DNA of 64,000 bases. Source: Porphyra umbilicalis (lineage: Eukaryota; Rhodophyta; Bangiophyceae; Bangiales; Bangiaceae). The translations under genes and the position numbers were made by a program. Location of the stretch: assembly GCA_002049455.2 (NCBI GenBank), contig KV918911.1:114116-178115 (forward strand). Reading direction: 5' to 3'. Below the pieces are notes generated by a model. That model made no database searches, was not told where the DNA came from, and saw only the letters and a list, made by a program, of their open reading frames with translations. Positions 1 to 10,540 of the stretch are shown piece after piece; the first letter of the stretch is position 1, and the number at the start of each line of letters is the position of its first letter.

Positions 1-204
1 AAGTGAGGAACAATTCCTGTTTTCGCAAACACAAATATGCAAGGACCTCGCATGGGATGGCGTCTGAGAGCCTGTCAAGGCGGGTCGATCTGATTTTTGC
101 ACAGGATTTCTGTTTCATTAGGCAGGAACACGGGCCTCCGAGAGTCTCACATCAGGCACAAACAGACGTGCTTTTGACGACGGTTCTTGGCCTGCTGCGC
201 CGCC
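1..204 (+). repeat. PalA repeat, truncated by window edge
   Basis: This is the first of four related copies in the window (others near 8256-8716, 33477-33648 and 35938-36351). It runs from a GAGGAACRATTCCT motif to a terminal CAGACGTGCTTTTGACGACG block at about 164-183. That block is the inverted complement of the left end of the complete copy at 8256, so it is one arm of an imperfect terminal inverted repeat. The left part lies outside the window. The short reading frames across it are not conserved between copies, so I read it as a non-coding MITE-like element. Confidence 0.75.
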
Positions 205-2005
205 AGCCCTCTCACGCGGCCCCGCGCGCCACGGGGTCGGCACCCTCTCGGACCGGTACCCCTCCCAGGCTGTCTGCGTCAGTGGCTGCTGCTGCGACGG
301 CTTGTTCTGCGTCTGCGGCAGCCGCGGCTGCGCACGGCAGCGGTGGTGCCGAGGCTGCCTGGCCACCTGATGGCTACTCATTTTACGCCCGGTCTCCCGC
401 GGCGCGCATGTGGTAGAAACCTAGCTGGTTCTCCGCGACAGCGTGATCACAGCGTTGGCGCTCTCCGCTATTTTCCCGCAGTACCACATTTAAACACATT
501 TCTCACTGGTTTTCTTATCTCGTTCCTCCAAGGCTACACCCTGGGAGGTCCGAGACCAGCAGATCGCAGGTCAACAGGCGGTAGCGGCGTGCGACCCCGC
601 CCGTCGTAGCGACCTTACAGTGGGTTCCTCCCCTCCCTTGCGGCCCGAACAGTGGAATTTTTCCCCCGTCACGCATCCCCCATGTGACGCCCTCACAACA
701 CCCAAAAGACCCGTGCAGAGCGTCCCCTCCCCCGCCGCTCGCCGCCTTCATGCACGCTATAGCCTTGCCTGTTGCATTCGGTAGGGGCTAAGTCCAGTAC
801 TTATGCCCCTACCGGGACTTGCGGCCGTTTCTCCGTACTTCGGATTGCGGCCTGTGGGACGGCTGTCCCTCCCTCAGTAGCCCCCCCTATTCGGGCCAGG
901 GGTTACTCTTTCGTCTCTCCTTTTCGTTTGTTTTCGTCTTGTTATTACGGCGCCGGTCTTGCCGCGCGCCGCCCCGTCTTGCTCGCCATCTAAATTTTGG
1001 CGTCCCTGTCGAGTCTTAGCCTTTGAGCGCCTTTGCGCCGTCTAGGTCCTCTCGGTAGGTTGACCCTTTCGGTCCTTCTCTTTTGTACTGTCAGTGTGGT
1101 TATAGGGTATTTGTTGGCGCCTTCTTTGTTGCCACATTGCCCATCTGGTCCCCGCCGGGGCTCGCACTTCATTTGGGCGCCGGGTGGCGGCACTTCCGGC
1201 CTGGTGGGCGGCCACCCGCCGCCAGGTGGTGGCGGCTCCGGCAGTCGAAGCCTCCCATCGTGGGCAGGGTGCGGTGGTTGCCACAGTGGCCGAGGCCGGC
1301 GTCGCTGCGGCAGTGTTCCGACGAACGAAATGTACTGAAGAGGTAGACTTGTGGCCCGTGGTGGGAGCAGCTTCCGCCGTCGGCGCTGCTGCGGGCATCC
1401 GTGATGCCACCGCTGCCGCTGGCACGTTCGTACGCAGCACGCCAGCTCCCTTCCCCCCTGCGAAAACATCGTGGCGCGCGGCGGCAACGACGGTGGCGGC
1501 AACATGCTGCAGCGGCTGTGAGGACGTCCGGTGGATGCCGGCTGTTGTACATGGGCTGATGGCTGAGTCGGTTGTGGAGGTAAGGGAGTCACCGCCGCCG
1601 CGGAGGTCGCCGCCCGCCAGCGCCGGGCGGGGGATGGCGTACGGTAATAGGGGTCTGCCGCTCGCCACACCGCTTCCCCCGCGGGGAAGGGGCGGCGCCC
1701 CCGGCTGCTTTCATCAGAAGGTAGGGTGTGAGGCACGCCCATGAGGGCATCTTCAGTGCCATTTCTAAGGGCAAGACCCGCGGCAAGAATGGACGGGGGA
1801 AGGGGCACATCCGCTCCGCCGCCCCCTCTGCGACCAGTCCCATGCGCCTTGAGGAAAAGTCCCCTAGCTGCCGCGCGCGCTACAGCAAGAGAGGCTGTGG
1901 TGCAGGCAAAGGTGGTAGGCGGTCCGGGTGGCCGCCTTGGCGAATGTGGCACGTCCGCCGTGCAGACGACAGGGTTTCCACGTTAGGTCCGCTGTGTAGC
2001 GGATC
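205..2005. other. GC-rich stretch, no supported gene
   Basis: Open frames occur on both strands (for example 990-1952 on minus and 1184-1744 on plus) but they overlap each other, have Pro/Arg/Ala-biased translations and show no recognisable domain. High GC makes stops rare here, so frame length alone is not evidence. From about 1100 the sequence grades into the GCC/GGC-rich style of the minisatellite that follows. Confidence 0.5.
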
Positions 2006-2960
2006 CGCAATGCGGCCGCAATGCCAGCGGCAGCGGGTCACCGGTGCAGTGGTACGGCAGTGCGACAGCCGTACTCGGGACTACGCGGTGGCGGTCCTGC
2101 GCGTCGGCCGTGCGGCTGCCGTGGTGGTGGCAGCGGGTCAGTTGTGCAGCCACTTCGGTGGCGTGGGCACGTCAGTCATGCGGCCGCTGTGGTGACGGTA
2201 GCGCGTCAATGCTGCGGTCGCCATATTGGCGGTGGCACGTCGGCGGTGCGGCCGCTCTGGTGGCGGCGGCGGATCGGCGTTGCGGCGGGTCGTTGGTGCG
2301 CCCGCTTTTGTGGCGGCGGCGCGTCATTGGTGCGTCCGCCCAGATGGCGGCGTCTCGTCAGTGTTGCTAAAGCAGCAGTAGGGGCGGCGGGTTCGTGATG
2401 CGGTCGCTGAGGTCGCGTAGGCATTTGCGCAGTGCCGCTAGTCGGCAAAGTTGCTGCCGAGTTGGCGTCTGCGTGTCGACGGTGCGGCGAGTCTGCCGTT
2501 CGGCGGCCTTGCTGGCGCGGGGCGTTAGCGGCTCGGCTGCAGTAAATCCGGCGGTGGATCGGTGATGGGGTTGCCATGGTGGCGGCGCCGGGTCGCTGGT
2601 GCGCCGGGTCGGCAGTGCGGCAGAAATGTTGGCGGCTGCCGGTTGCCGGTACGGCCAGTGAGCGCTGCCACGGCCATAGTGGCGGCGGCGAGTCCTTTGT
2701 GTGGCTGCTCTTGTGTCGGCCACGAGTCGGAGGGGCGGCGTGTCGGTGGCGCTGCGGATTGGCGGCGCGGCGGGTCGGCAGTGCGGCAGCCGCGTTGGCA
2801 GCTGCATGTCGCCGATGCGGCAAGTGGGCGCTTCTGCAGCCGTTGTGGCGGCGGCGGGTTGGAGGTGTGACCGTTCTGGTGGTGTCGGCGCTTCGTAGGT
2901 ACCAACCCCGTGGTGACTGCAGCGGGTCGGTGGTGCGGCCGCCGTCGTGGCAGTGGCGTC
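2006..2960 (+). repeat. Degenerate 34-bp minisatellite
   Basis: The block is built from a unit close to CGTCGGTGGTGCGGCCGCTG followed by TGGTGGCGGCGGCG. Three successive units from about 2169 are exactly 34 bp. Neighbouring units drift in sequence and length, with a 16-bp partial unit near 2270. A period of 34 is not a multiple of three, so each translation frame passes through all phases; this explains the overlapping Arg/Gly/Ala-rich frames on both strands and argues against coding. Confidence 0.7.
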
Positions 2961-3010
2961 GAATTCGTCTCCTGGGAAACGTTTATTAAAGATTTCACAA
3001 CGTATTCATC

Positions 3011-3018
3011 TGACGTCA
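3011..3018 (+). promoter_or_regulatory. TGACGTCA palindrome upstream of tRNA-Pro
   Basis: A perfect CRE/ATF-type octamer lies just upstream of the tRNA. The context ATCTGACGTCACCG recurs at about 3767-3780. The repeat could be a fragment of a mobile element or a bZIP site; a regulatory role is not shown. Confidence 0.25.
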
Positions 3019-3025
3019 CCGAAGC

Positions 3026-3097
3026 GGGTGTGTGGTCTAGTGGTATGATTCTCGCTTAGGGTGCGAGAGGTCCCGCGTTCAATTCGCGGCACACCCC
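3026..3097 (+). tRNA. tRNA-Pro (anticodon AGG)
   Basis: A full 72-nt cloverleaf can be drawn. The seven-base acceptor stem GGGTGTG pairs with CACACCC and is followed by discriminator C. The anticodon stem CTCGC/GCGAG encloses loop TTAGGGT with anticodon AGG, and the T arm is CCGCG/CGCGG around TTCAATT. Internal A box (TGGTCTAGTGG) and B box (GTTCAATTC) are present, as expected for RNA polymerase III. No intron and no encoded CCA are seen, consistent with a nuclear eukaryotic tRNA. A short T run begins about 14 nt downstream and may serve as terminator. Confidence 0.95.
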
Positions 3098-5470
3098 TTG
3101 TGATGTGAAACATTTTGTAAAGTGCAACGAATGTGTATCATGAAAACTGTTTGCGCTCCCCAGTGATGCGGTAATATTCCCAAAGTGGGGACTGCGGCGC
3201 TCCGCGGCCGATATTTCTGCACCCTAAATGTGACCGCTCATGCTCGGGTCGCGCTGGCTCCGCTGGCCTGCCACCTGGCTGTGAAAACACAGGCTACAAA
3301 AGGGCCCGCAGTTCAAGCGGTGCCCCCGCCAATTGCAGTTGGATTCGGCAGGGTCACCGATCATGCAGTCTCGCCAGTTCACTTATGTTCCCTCGCCAGG
3401 TCGAGAAGGACTGGTCGCGCGTGAAACGATTGAATGCCTCGATGAGACGAGACTGGTCAGGGATCAACTCCGGCGGCTCATCGCTGAATTATTGGTATGC
3501 TGCGCTGCGCTTCACGTGGCCCTCACTGCCCCGGTGATCTCTCTGGTCACATCTAACCGACACGATTGCAACTCCTTACAAGGCTGCCGCTATGCCAGCG
3601 CCTCTGCTTCGCCAATGTCAACGTCAACGGACTCTACCTCGACGCCTGATACGCACCCCCCCCCGACACTAACCACAGTTGCTCTCGGGCGCAAATGTCA
3701 CCACTTCGCCACTGCCCCACAAACACCAACCGCCAGCAATTATTCGGCAGGTCACATCTCTATGTATCTGACGTCACCGGCGTGAAGACTGTGCCCACGG
3801 CCACCCTTTCAACTAGATGACAGCCAAGTAACCCGCTCAAGAACGCCCCTAAATCTGGTGCAGAATTTGCTTGTCAGCTGAGAAGTCATAATTCAGCTGG
3901 CTATTCTGACATCCATTCGCCATGTTGAGAGCTGTGAGCCTCGTGTATGGACCCGTAACCCACCACCACCAGTTGTGTGAAGGGCGGCACCCCTTATGCG
4001 GGAAACTCGAACCTCATTTGTAGTAGCTTTGAGCCTCACTGGTCAATTCGTGCTCTTCTTTTATCACGGACAGAGGCTAGGATTAGATCATCAGTTGCCG
4101 CGTTCTGACTACCCATTGCTTGGGGCGATCTTCGAGTGGTACAGCGTATGTCTTCCTTGGGACGGTAAGCCGACCTCGAAACTTCCCGGGAAACGACGCG
4201 CAGTGAGCAATTGGGCATCAATGATACCCCGTGGCCGTGCCTCTTACCCTCCGGCAGCCCTTGCGAACCCCGGTACCCCCACACCTCTTCCGCATTTAAG
4301 TCGTGTGGCTACGGTATGGCTGTGGTGCGAACATCGTTGGTTCAATTTCCGGTGTATTGGGACCGACCGTAGCCAAGCAATTAAGCGAGTTCTCTCGCCG
4401 TCGCGGAGAGGAAGAAAGACCTTTCGTCGAAGGACATCCGACGAAGAGCCGGCTGGTGCCCACGACGGCGACCCCGGACTCATGTTGATTTAGAACTAAC
4501 GAGGGCACTGGTCAATAGAACGTTAAGATCACAAGCGATCGTGACGAGTGCCGGCAGAAAGAAAAGACAGGTAAGCAAACAAAGAATAAAAAATGAACTA
4601 TGCGGCAGTAACCCCTCAAAGCGCATGCCGCAGGCCAATTCGCACAGTACGTGGATTTTCGCCAATAAAGGGGGCTACCGGTGGCAATTTGCCAAGTGCG
4701 GGCGAAGACAAGTTATATTCCTCCAACGCGAGATTCGAACCGTCCCTTTGCGATCGAAGGATGATGACACCCGATTGGGTGGTCGCGGACTCTTATGGGC
4801 CCGCGCGGGCGTAACTGCCCGGGCGGCGAAAGTCGTGAAGGAACGCCGGTCAGGCTCGATTGGAAGGGTGGCGGATTGCTGGCGTCGGGCACGACCGTCT
4901 GACCACGCACGCGCGTGCGTGTGTGGCCGGCAGTTTGCGCTGGGGGTCAGAACAACGCTCACGCGCAGGCGTGCCCGCGCAGGCGGTTGCATGCGTGCGT
5001 GTTTTTGGGTGCGGGTGCGCGTGCGGGCGCCGGGGTTGAGAAAGTGTTTGCAGCAGCGTCTTGAGCAGCACATGTTGGGGCTGCCGTCGCCGGCGCCGTG
5101 CGGCGCCGGCTTTGTCAAGGTTTCTCTACCCCGGCGACAACGAGAAAACTGTCAGACGACGGGACGCTCACCCCGCGGGCGGATTACACCGTGCCTCGCG
5201 CGGGGGAACGACGGCAGCCGTCAAGGGGCGTCCCCGTGTCTTCGTGCTCGTGCACAGGTTGAGGCGTAGTGGCATTGCTTGAGTACAGGCGCTTTACCAC
5301 GCTGGGGGCATCGGCATCGTTGGGTGTTGGCGCGGCGGGTGACGATGGGGCAGCCGGGGGTGGCTTGTCCGGCGGCGGCTAAGCGCAAGGTCGGCAAGGG
5401 CGGCGAGGCCGGCGCAAGCGTGCCCGGCTGCCAAGTACAAGGGCGGAAGGATCGGCGGCAAGGTTTATCG
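3098..5470. other. Intergenic, no supported gene
   Basis: Lower GC than the flanks. Frames such as 3996-4493 (+) and 4541-5269 (+) have no recognisable domain. The segment 4880-5060 has alternating purine-pyrimidine runs (GCGTGCG type). I see no convincing gene. Confidence 0.4.
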
Positions 5471-5917
5471 CCCGGGCTGCCCCGCATCTTGGTCGACCTT
5501 GCCACCATGGTCGGCAGCATCGTCAGCCGCGAGGTGCACGTCACCATAACGGGCAAGAGACCCGTCGTGGATCGCTTCACAGACCCGGAGATATTGCACC
5601 ATTTCCAGCTTTGCGACTCGTACTACGTGCACGGGGGCGCTGTCGAGGTGGTCCACGAGATCTTCGTCAACGCCAACTAGGGTCTTTACGACGGTCGTGT
5701 CCGCAACCGCGCTCCTGGGCATACCCGGCGTATTCACGCGCGGTATATGGCCCTGGCGGGCTCCATTGACGTGCTGGCCGAGACTGGGACACCCAGCCAT
5801 GCTGGTGACCGCGTGGCCGAAGTCCACGGGGACCCGTTCTTCGGGAGCCAAGGGCCTCAACGGGGTAATTACGGTGTCATTTCGGTTTGCGAAGAGGTTC
5901 TTCGTGTCACAGAATAA
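5471..5917 (+). pseudogene. Unidentified coding relic with in-frame TAG
   Basis: One frame gives protein-like sequence (residues such as DRFTDPEILHHFQLCDSYYV) up to a TAG at 5678-5680. The same frame then continues for about 78 more codons of equally protein-like sequence (GLYDGRVRNRAPGHTRRIHA and so on) to a TAA at 5915-5917. Amino-acid use on both sides of the TAG is balanced, unlike the Arg/Pro/Ala-biased noise frames nearby. I do not recognise the family. It may belong with the unidentified ORFs at 6177-7603. A decayed element gene is the simplest reading; stop readthrough is the alternative. Confidence 0.4.
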
Positions 5918-5964
5918 GCAGCCGCTCTTGCCGGCCGCAAGAGAGCCCTCTATGAGATAGATAA

Positions 5965-6036
5965 TGGGCTGTAGCGACTCGAACCCGTGACTTCCATAGT
6001 AGTAGACAGTTACCTCTACCACTGAGCCACGGGCCC
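5965..6036 (-). pseudogene. tRNA-like pol III element (A and B boxes)
   Basis: On the minus strand a 72-nt stretch starts GGGCCCGTGGCTCAGTGGTA and ends ...ACAGCCCA. It contains a good A box (TGGCTCAGTGG), a near-consensus B box (GGTTCGAGTCG) and outer GGGC/GCCC pairing. The anticodon and T stems do not pair well, so I do not assign an anticodon. It could be a tRNA pseudogene, a SINE head, or a tRNA with a misplaced intron of the kind known in red algae. Confidence 0.4.
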
Positions 6037-6176
6037 AATCGGCCTACCATCCAAGCCAAATCCAGACATATTGTTTCCGGAAAATCAGATGATCGTACCA
6101 CGGGTATGCCATATGTGACAGTACGATTACTATTGCGGTTCGCTACCAAGTGCCTCTGCAACCATCCCACCGCTGA

Positions 6177-7331
6177 ATGTACACGAACGCTCTGTTGTTG
6201 CCCGTGCGGGGGACCAAGACCTTTGATGCGCCGGCCAACTCGTTCTGCTGCTTGTTGTGGAACTGGTCGCAGGCGGACGTTCTCGGGCGCTCGGTGGCCA
6301 CGGACCCCGCGGTTCCGATCGGACACGAAGCCTGTCTGGCGGAGTACCTGGATCAACTTACGCTGGTGGCGACCGAGGAGAACGATGCTGCCGATACCGA
6401 TCGAAGCCCTTGCATGAGCAGGATGCCAAACCCCTTCCGGTTGCCGCTGTTTCCGACCAATCATCGTCTGGCGGCGGACACGCGGTTCTTCTGCGCAGGC
6501 AGGGTACTGCCGTTGGAGTGGTCGACCGAATTTCTCCGTGCGCCGCGGACGTTCGTCTTGTCTGGTTGGCATTCGCCGATCCAGGATTGGGAGCTCACTA
6601 CGGATCTTTGGGTGGCGACTCCGGTGGTGGTGTCGTACCTGGCGGACTCGTTTCGTCACCAGTACAGTTCGGCTTGGCAGATGGTGTACTCCGAGTACTA
6701 CTGCAACCAAATTGCCGCGTGGGTTCGCACCCTGCAGAAGGACAAGATCTGCGTTCGACTGGACGAGAAGACGCTCCGTCCTTCTTGCTTCCTGGACACG
6801 TCGAAACTACGGAATACGCCTGACGGCGATGCAGCATACGCTCTATACAGAAAGATGCGCCGGGCCTTGAAGGTATTTTCGTGGGGCGCTGTCCTGAAGG
6901 ACGTGGTTCGTCGCGACACCGAGACAGGTGATGGTCGACACGTGCGGGTGACTGTCGATGAGACCAGGGAGCACGGCTTCTTCCTGCGACACACGCGTCT
7001 GTGGAACTTGACTGAGCCCCGGACCCCAATGCGCCGGCCCATGTACCTCAGGTCGCGTGGAATCACCGTGAGGTGGGGCGCCGCGGTCGGCAAACCCACC
7101 CGGAAGGGGCCTATGCCATTGGCGGCGACCATGGCGGTCACTACCGTCCGCGGTCGTCCCGTCGTGATCGCTCGCGATCGGTGTCGCCGCCGCGCGCAAT
7201 CGAAGCCACTTGGCCGACGCGCGCGTCTTTCTCCGCGGCGGTTGCCCTGTTTGGGTCAGCGCGCGTTCACGACGCGCACCTTCGCGCGTCCCGTGAAGCT
7301 GCTCTGTCGGCTCTGGCGCATGCCTGGGTGA
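6177..7331 (+). CDS. Hypothetical protein, element-like
   Basis: Open frame of 384 codons. Residues 1 to about 300 have balanced composition with many aromatic and charged residues (for example YSEYYCNQIAAWVRTLQKDK), which in this GC-rich genome suggests real coding. The last 80 residues become Arg-rich noise, while a second protein-like frame opens at 7073. Coding therefore probably leaves this frame near 7070. No transposase, reverse transcriptase or host domain is recognised. Codon use is less GC-extreme than in the host genes of this window. It is bordered by a tRNA-like element on the left and a TA-flanked transposon on the right. Confidence 0.45.
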   Translation: MYTNALLLPVRGTKTFDAPANSFCCLLWNWSQADVLGRSVATDPAVPIGHEACLAEYLDQLTLVATEENDAADTDRSPCMSRMPNPFRLPLFPTNHRLAADTRFFCAGRVLPLEWSTEFLRAPRTFVLSGWHSPIQDWELTTDLWVATPVVVSYLADSFRHQYSSAWQMVYSEYYCNQIAAWVRTLQKDKICVRLDEKTLRPSCFLDTSKLRNTPDGDAAYALYRKMRRALKVFSWGAVLKDVVRRDTETGDGRHVRVTVDETREHGFFLRHTRLWNLTEPRTPMRRPMYLRSRGITVRWGAAVGKPTRKGPMPLAATMAVTTVRGRPVVIARDRCRRRAQSKPLGRRARLSPRRLPCLGQRAFTTRTFARPVKLLCRLWRMPG

Positions 7332-7603
7332 ACCAAGCCACCGGCTTGCGCCGCGCTGTTGAGCGGGAGAATGATCGTGGGGTTGAGTTGGCTTTGTCCA
7401 ACATTGGACAGGCCGTCGCTTGCGCCGTCGATGGTGACACCAAGTACGAGCGCTTTGCTCAGCACCTAGAGGCTGTTCAGCCAAAGGAGGCGGTCGCACC
7501 GACGCGCTTTCGCGCTCAGAGCGCTCTTGAGCGTCGCGATCACGCGGACGGGGGACCTTCGGGTGGGGCCCCCAATTTCCGCACGAAGCACGCGGGCGCG
7601 TAG
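7073..7603 (+). CDS. Hypothetical protein, overlapping downstream frame
   Basis: The frame overlaps the end of the 6177 ORF by about 260 bp. It begins with an Arg/Ser-rich segment (RSSRRDRSRSVSPPR) and continues into a well-mixed, probably helical stretch (ASREAALSALAHAWVNQATG and beyond). A basic RS segment followed by helices is reminiscent of gag-like or nucleocapsid proteins, but no diagnostic motif is present. It may be the C-terminal part of the 6177 protein joined by a frameshift or splice, or an independent gene. Confidence 0.4.
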   Translation: MGRRGRQTHPEGAYAIGGDHGGHYRPRSSRRDRSRSVSPPRAIEATWPTRASFSAAVALFGSARVHDAHLRASREAALSALAHAWVNQATGLRRAVERENDRGVELALSNIGQAVACAVDGDTKYERFAQHLEAVQPKEAVAPTRFRAQSALERRDHADGGPSGGAPNFRTKHAGA

Positions 7604-8255
7604 CGTCTCGCAGAGGTAGGGGGCCAGCGTTGGCTCGCGACATGTTCCCCGTCTCGAGTCGCGTCGCAGCGACAAGGAGAAGAAGTAAGGTTTGCAGCGG
7701 AGTGACTCGCTCAGTCGACCCTTGCGGAAAGGTGTGTTCATGTCGGGGGGCTTGGGCTGTTACAGTCGTTCCACAAATAACCTAGCACTCCAGCGGGATC
7801 AATAATGCCCTCGACATCTCACATGTGCCTCTTTCGCCATGCAACGCTCTCGATTTTGGACAGGTGTTCTCGAAAATCCCTTAAGCTTGACCAATCAACG
7901 ATTCCAGGAGACGTCCAGTGGTCCCGGGAGACCCTCTCGTGAGAGACTGGAGAATTCTGAAACAAGCTTTCGGGGACCGCCGACGCCGCGCCTAATTTCG
8001 GCGTTCGTGGCAGGTCCATTGCAGACATGGCTCCAGAATTTCGCTCGCGTTCACACGTGGTGGGCACTATGGCGCAGGCCGGCAAATTGTTGCCTCAATA
8101 GTTCCCACGGCTCTGCGCCCTCCTTGGCGCAAGGATCTAGGAGGCACTGCCCACTTTGTCGGTGATCTGCTGGACCAATGAGAAAGCAACAGATGGTCTC
8201 AATTGGGAAAGGGCCCTTCACTAGATACCCCCCTTGTCACCTGCTCACGGACAGT

Positions 8256-8716
8256 GCAGCGCGCCCAAAACCGTCGTCAAGAGCGCGTCTGCTTTCTGGT
8301 GTTCCGGGACAAACAGATAATCTGCGAACTGCCCTGGGGCTCTGTCAGGGCTGCTGTCCTCCAGAAAGGGCGCAAAAATCATCTGTTCGCTGGGATAGAT
8401 GCCTGTCTACTCGTAAAAAGAGATATACAGCATAAGATGTATACACTTCACCCTTCCAGAAAGAGAGAGACACGGACAAGCATCTATAGCCCCGCTAGCA
8501 GGCGCAATGTGTGGAGTGAGGAACGATTCCTATTCTCGCAAACACAAATATGCAAGGACCTCGCATGCGATAGCCTCTGAGAGCCTGTCAAGGGAGGTCA
8601 ATCACGTTTTTGCACAGGATTTCTGTTTCTTGAAACAGGAACACGGGCCTCCAAGAGGCTCAAAACAGGGACAAACAGACGTGCTTTTGACGACGGTTCG
8701 TGGCTCGCAGCGCTGC
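8256..8716. mobile_element. PalA MITE-like element, complete copy
   Basis: Left arm GCAGCGCGCCCAAAACCGTC with its continuation, and right arm CAGACGTGCTTTTGACGACG with its continuation through GCAGCGCTGC, are imperfect inverted repeats of about 36-40 bp. This is the only copy of the family here with both arms; the others are right-end (1-204, 35938-36351) or left-end (33477-33648) pieces. No conserved frame. Target duplication not determined. Confidence 0.65.
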
Positions 8717-8791
8717 GTGAAGGCAGGTCAAGACTGAGCGTGTTGGTGCCGTCGGATTCCTTGACCTTTTTCGGGAATGGCCTCATCAGAC

Positions 8792-10429
8792 ACGGGCTGC
8801 TCTGACACACGAGGCAGCACAGGACAGCAATGAGCCCTCCATCGCGCTTTCTGGCACCCCACATCGTTGAGACGGGCCCATCCGCCAATCTGGCTGGTCC
8901 CCGATTGTGCGGCGTGCCAACGGTCACATGTCCCGTTGGAATTTCACAGCGCGGAGGCGGGCCCGTCGGCCAATTGAGCTGACGGCCCAGTGCGAGGTGG
9001 ACAGAGACCAGAAGAACTCCTCCTGCGCGCTATTCTGGGGCGATGGCAAGTCCATTGCGAAATAATCGGGAATCGCAGCATATCTTGGTCCTGCTCTGAT
9101 TTCTGAACAATGGCCCGACGGTCGAGATCGTGGGCCCGTTTTCGGTCGCTCGAAATCGTATTCGGAAAGTTGTGACGAGCCGGGCGCATATGTCGACCGG
9201 ACGACGGCGTCGCCAATCCGGTCCCCGTCGCCACCACGATCCGCCACCCCCCCCCCCCCGCCCCGACCCCCCCCCGCCCCACAGCGCCGCCACCGCGATG
9301 CGCGCCCCCCCCCCCCCACTCTGCCCCCCTCTTCCCCCAGTGCCGCCACCGCGATCCGCGCCCCCCCGCCCCACTACCGCTGTCGAGGCCGACGCCGGCG
9401 CCGCGCCTCCCCCAATCTTTATGCGCTCGTCACCAATGTTACTGCTCGCGTCTGGCGTCCTCGCCCATTTGCACGTTTCTCTTTGTACACTGGCTCGTTC
9501 ACGTGGCTGTCGCCATGTCGCTTGAAGACGTGAAGTACTCTCGCTGTTGTTTTTTTCTTTGCCATCTGGTCTTGGAGCTTTTGCAATAGGACTCAAAGCA
9601 AAGTCCCCGCAATTGAGTGCACCGCATCTTTGTCGACGACAATCCTCATGGCCCGCTCCGCAATGCACATGAAATATTCGCTGTGAGCGACAGGGGGATG
9701 TGCCCTCGGACCAGTACGGAGAGACCACAAACAAAAACGCGATCCAGTTCATTCCCAAGACAGTAAAAAAGAAAACGAAAGGCAAAAAAGAACACCGACA
9801 AGGCAGCCACAGCTGTGATCGACTTCAAAAGGCGGGGGCCGGGAAGCGGTGCGGGCTACAAAACGGACAACTGCGGCGCGGGCGGCGGAAGGGGGCAGGG
9901 GGGGGGGGGGGGGGGGCGGATCGCGGCTGCGGCGCTGTGGGGCGGGGGGGGGGCGGGGCGGGGGGGGGGGGTGGCGGATCGTGGTGGCGACGGGGACCGG
10001 ATTGGCGACGCCGTCGTCCGGTCGACATATGCGCCCGGCTCGTCACAACTTTCCGAATGCGATTTCGAGCGACCGAAAACGGGCCCACGATCTCGACCGT
10101 CGGGCCATTGTTCAGAAATCAGAGCAGGACCAAGATATGCTGCGATTCCCGATTATTTCGCAATGGACTTGCCATCGCCCCAGAATAGCGCGCAGGAGGA
10201 GTTCTTCTGGTCTCTGTCCACCTCGCACTGGGCCGTCAGCTCAATTGGCCGACGGGCCCGCCTCCGCGCTGTGAAATTCCAACGGGACATGTGACCCTTG
10301 GCACGCCCCTCAGTGCGAGGCGAGCTCAAATGGCAGAACAGCCTGGCTGCACGATGTGGGGGGCGAGAATGAGCGACAGACGGCGCATTGCTGTATTGTG
10401 CTGCCTCGTGTGTCTGCGACCTCGAGGTC
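8792..10429. repeat. 1.6-kb foldback (large inverted repeat)
   Basis: The segment near 8931-9300 reappears in reverse complement near 9890-10290 at very high identity, and more diverged arms extend outward to about 8792 and 10429 (shared ACACGAGGCAGCAC). Arms are about 550 bp around a roughly 540-bp unrelated centre (about 9341-9884). Arm interiors carry long C or G tracts (for example around 9246-9313 and 9897-9970). Translated frames on the two arms are mirror images, so no gene is called. Confidence 0.8.
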
Positions 10430-10540
10430 TTTGAGCAGAAAGGCGCCTCTGAGAAAGGCTCGTTAACTCGTCACTGGCTCTCCGCCACGTTTACGCGAAA
10501 CGCGGAACATATGGGTGGTTCTATTGATATCAGCTGAGTG

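Noticed and set aside
990-1952. 320-codon minus-strand open frame
   Set aside because: Arg/Pro/Thr-biased, overlapped by other equally open frames, no domain. GC content alone explains the lack of stops.
4690-4790. Possible minus-strand tRNA (GGTTCGAATC B-box-like)
   Set aside because: T stem and acceptor stem overlap and do not pair; no anticodon arm.
5465-6022. Minus-strand frame with a P-loop-like GSLAAGKSG
   Set aside because: No Walker B or other kinase motif follows, and the plus strand has the more convincing coding relic.
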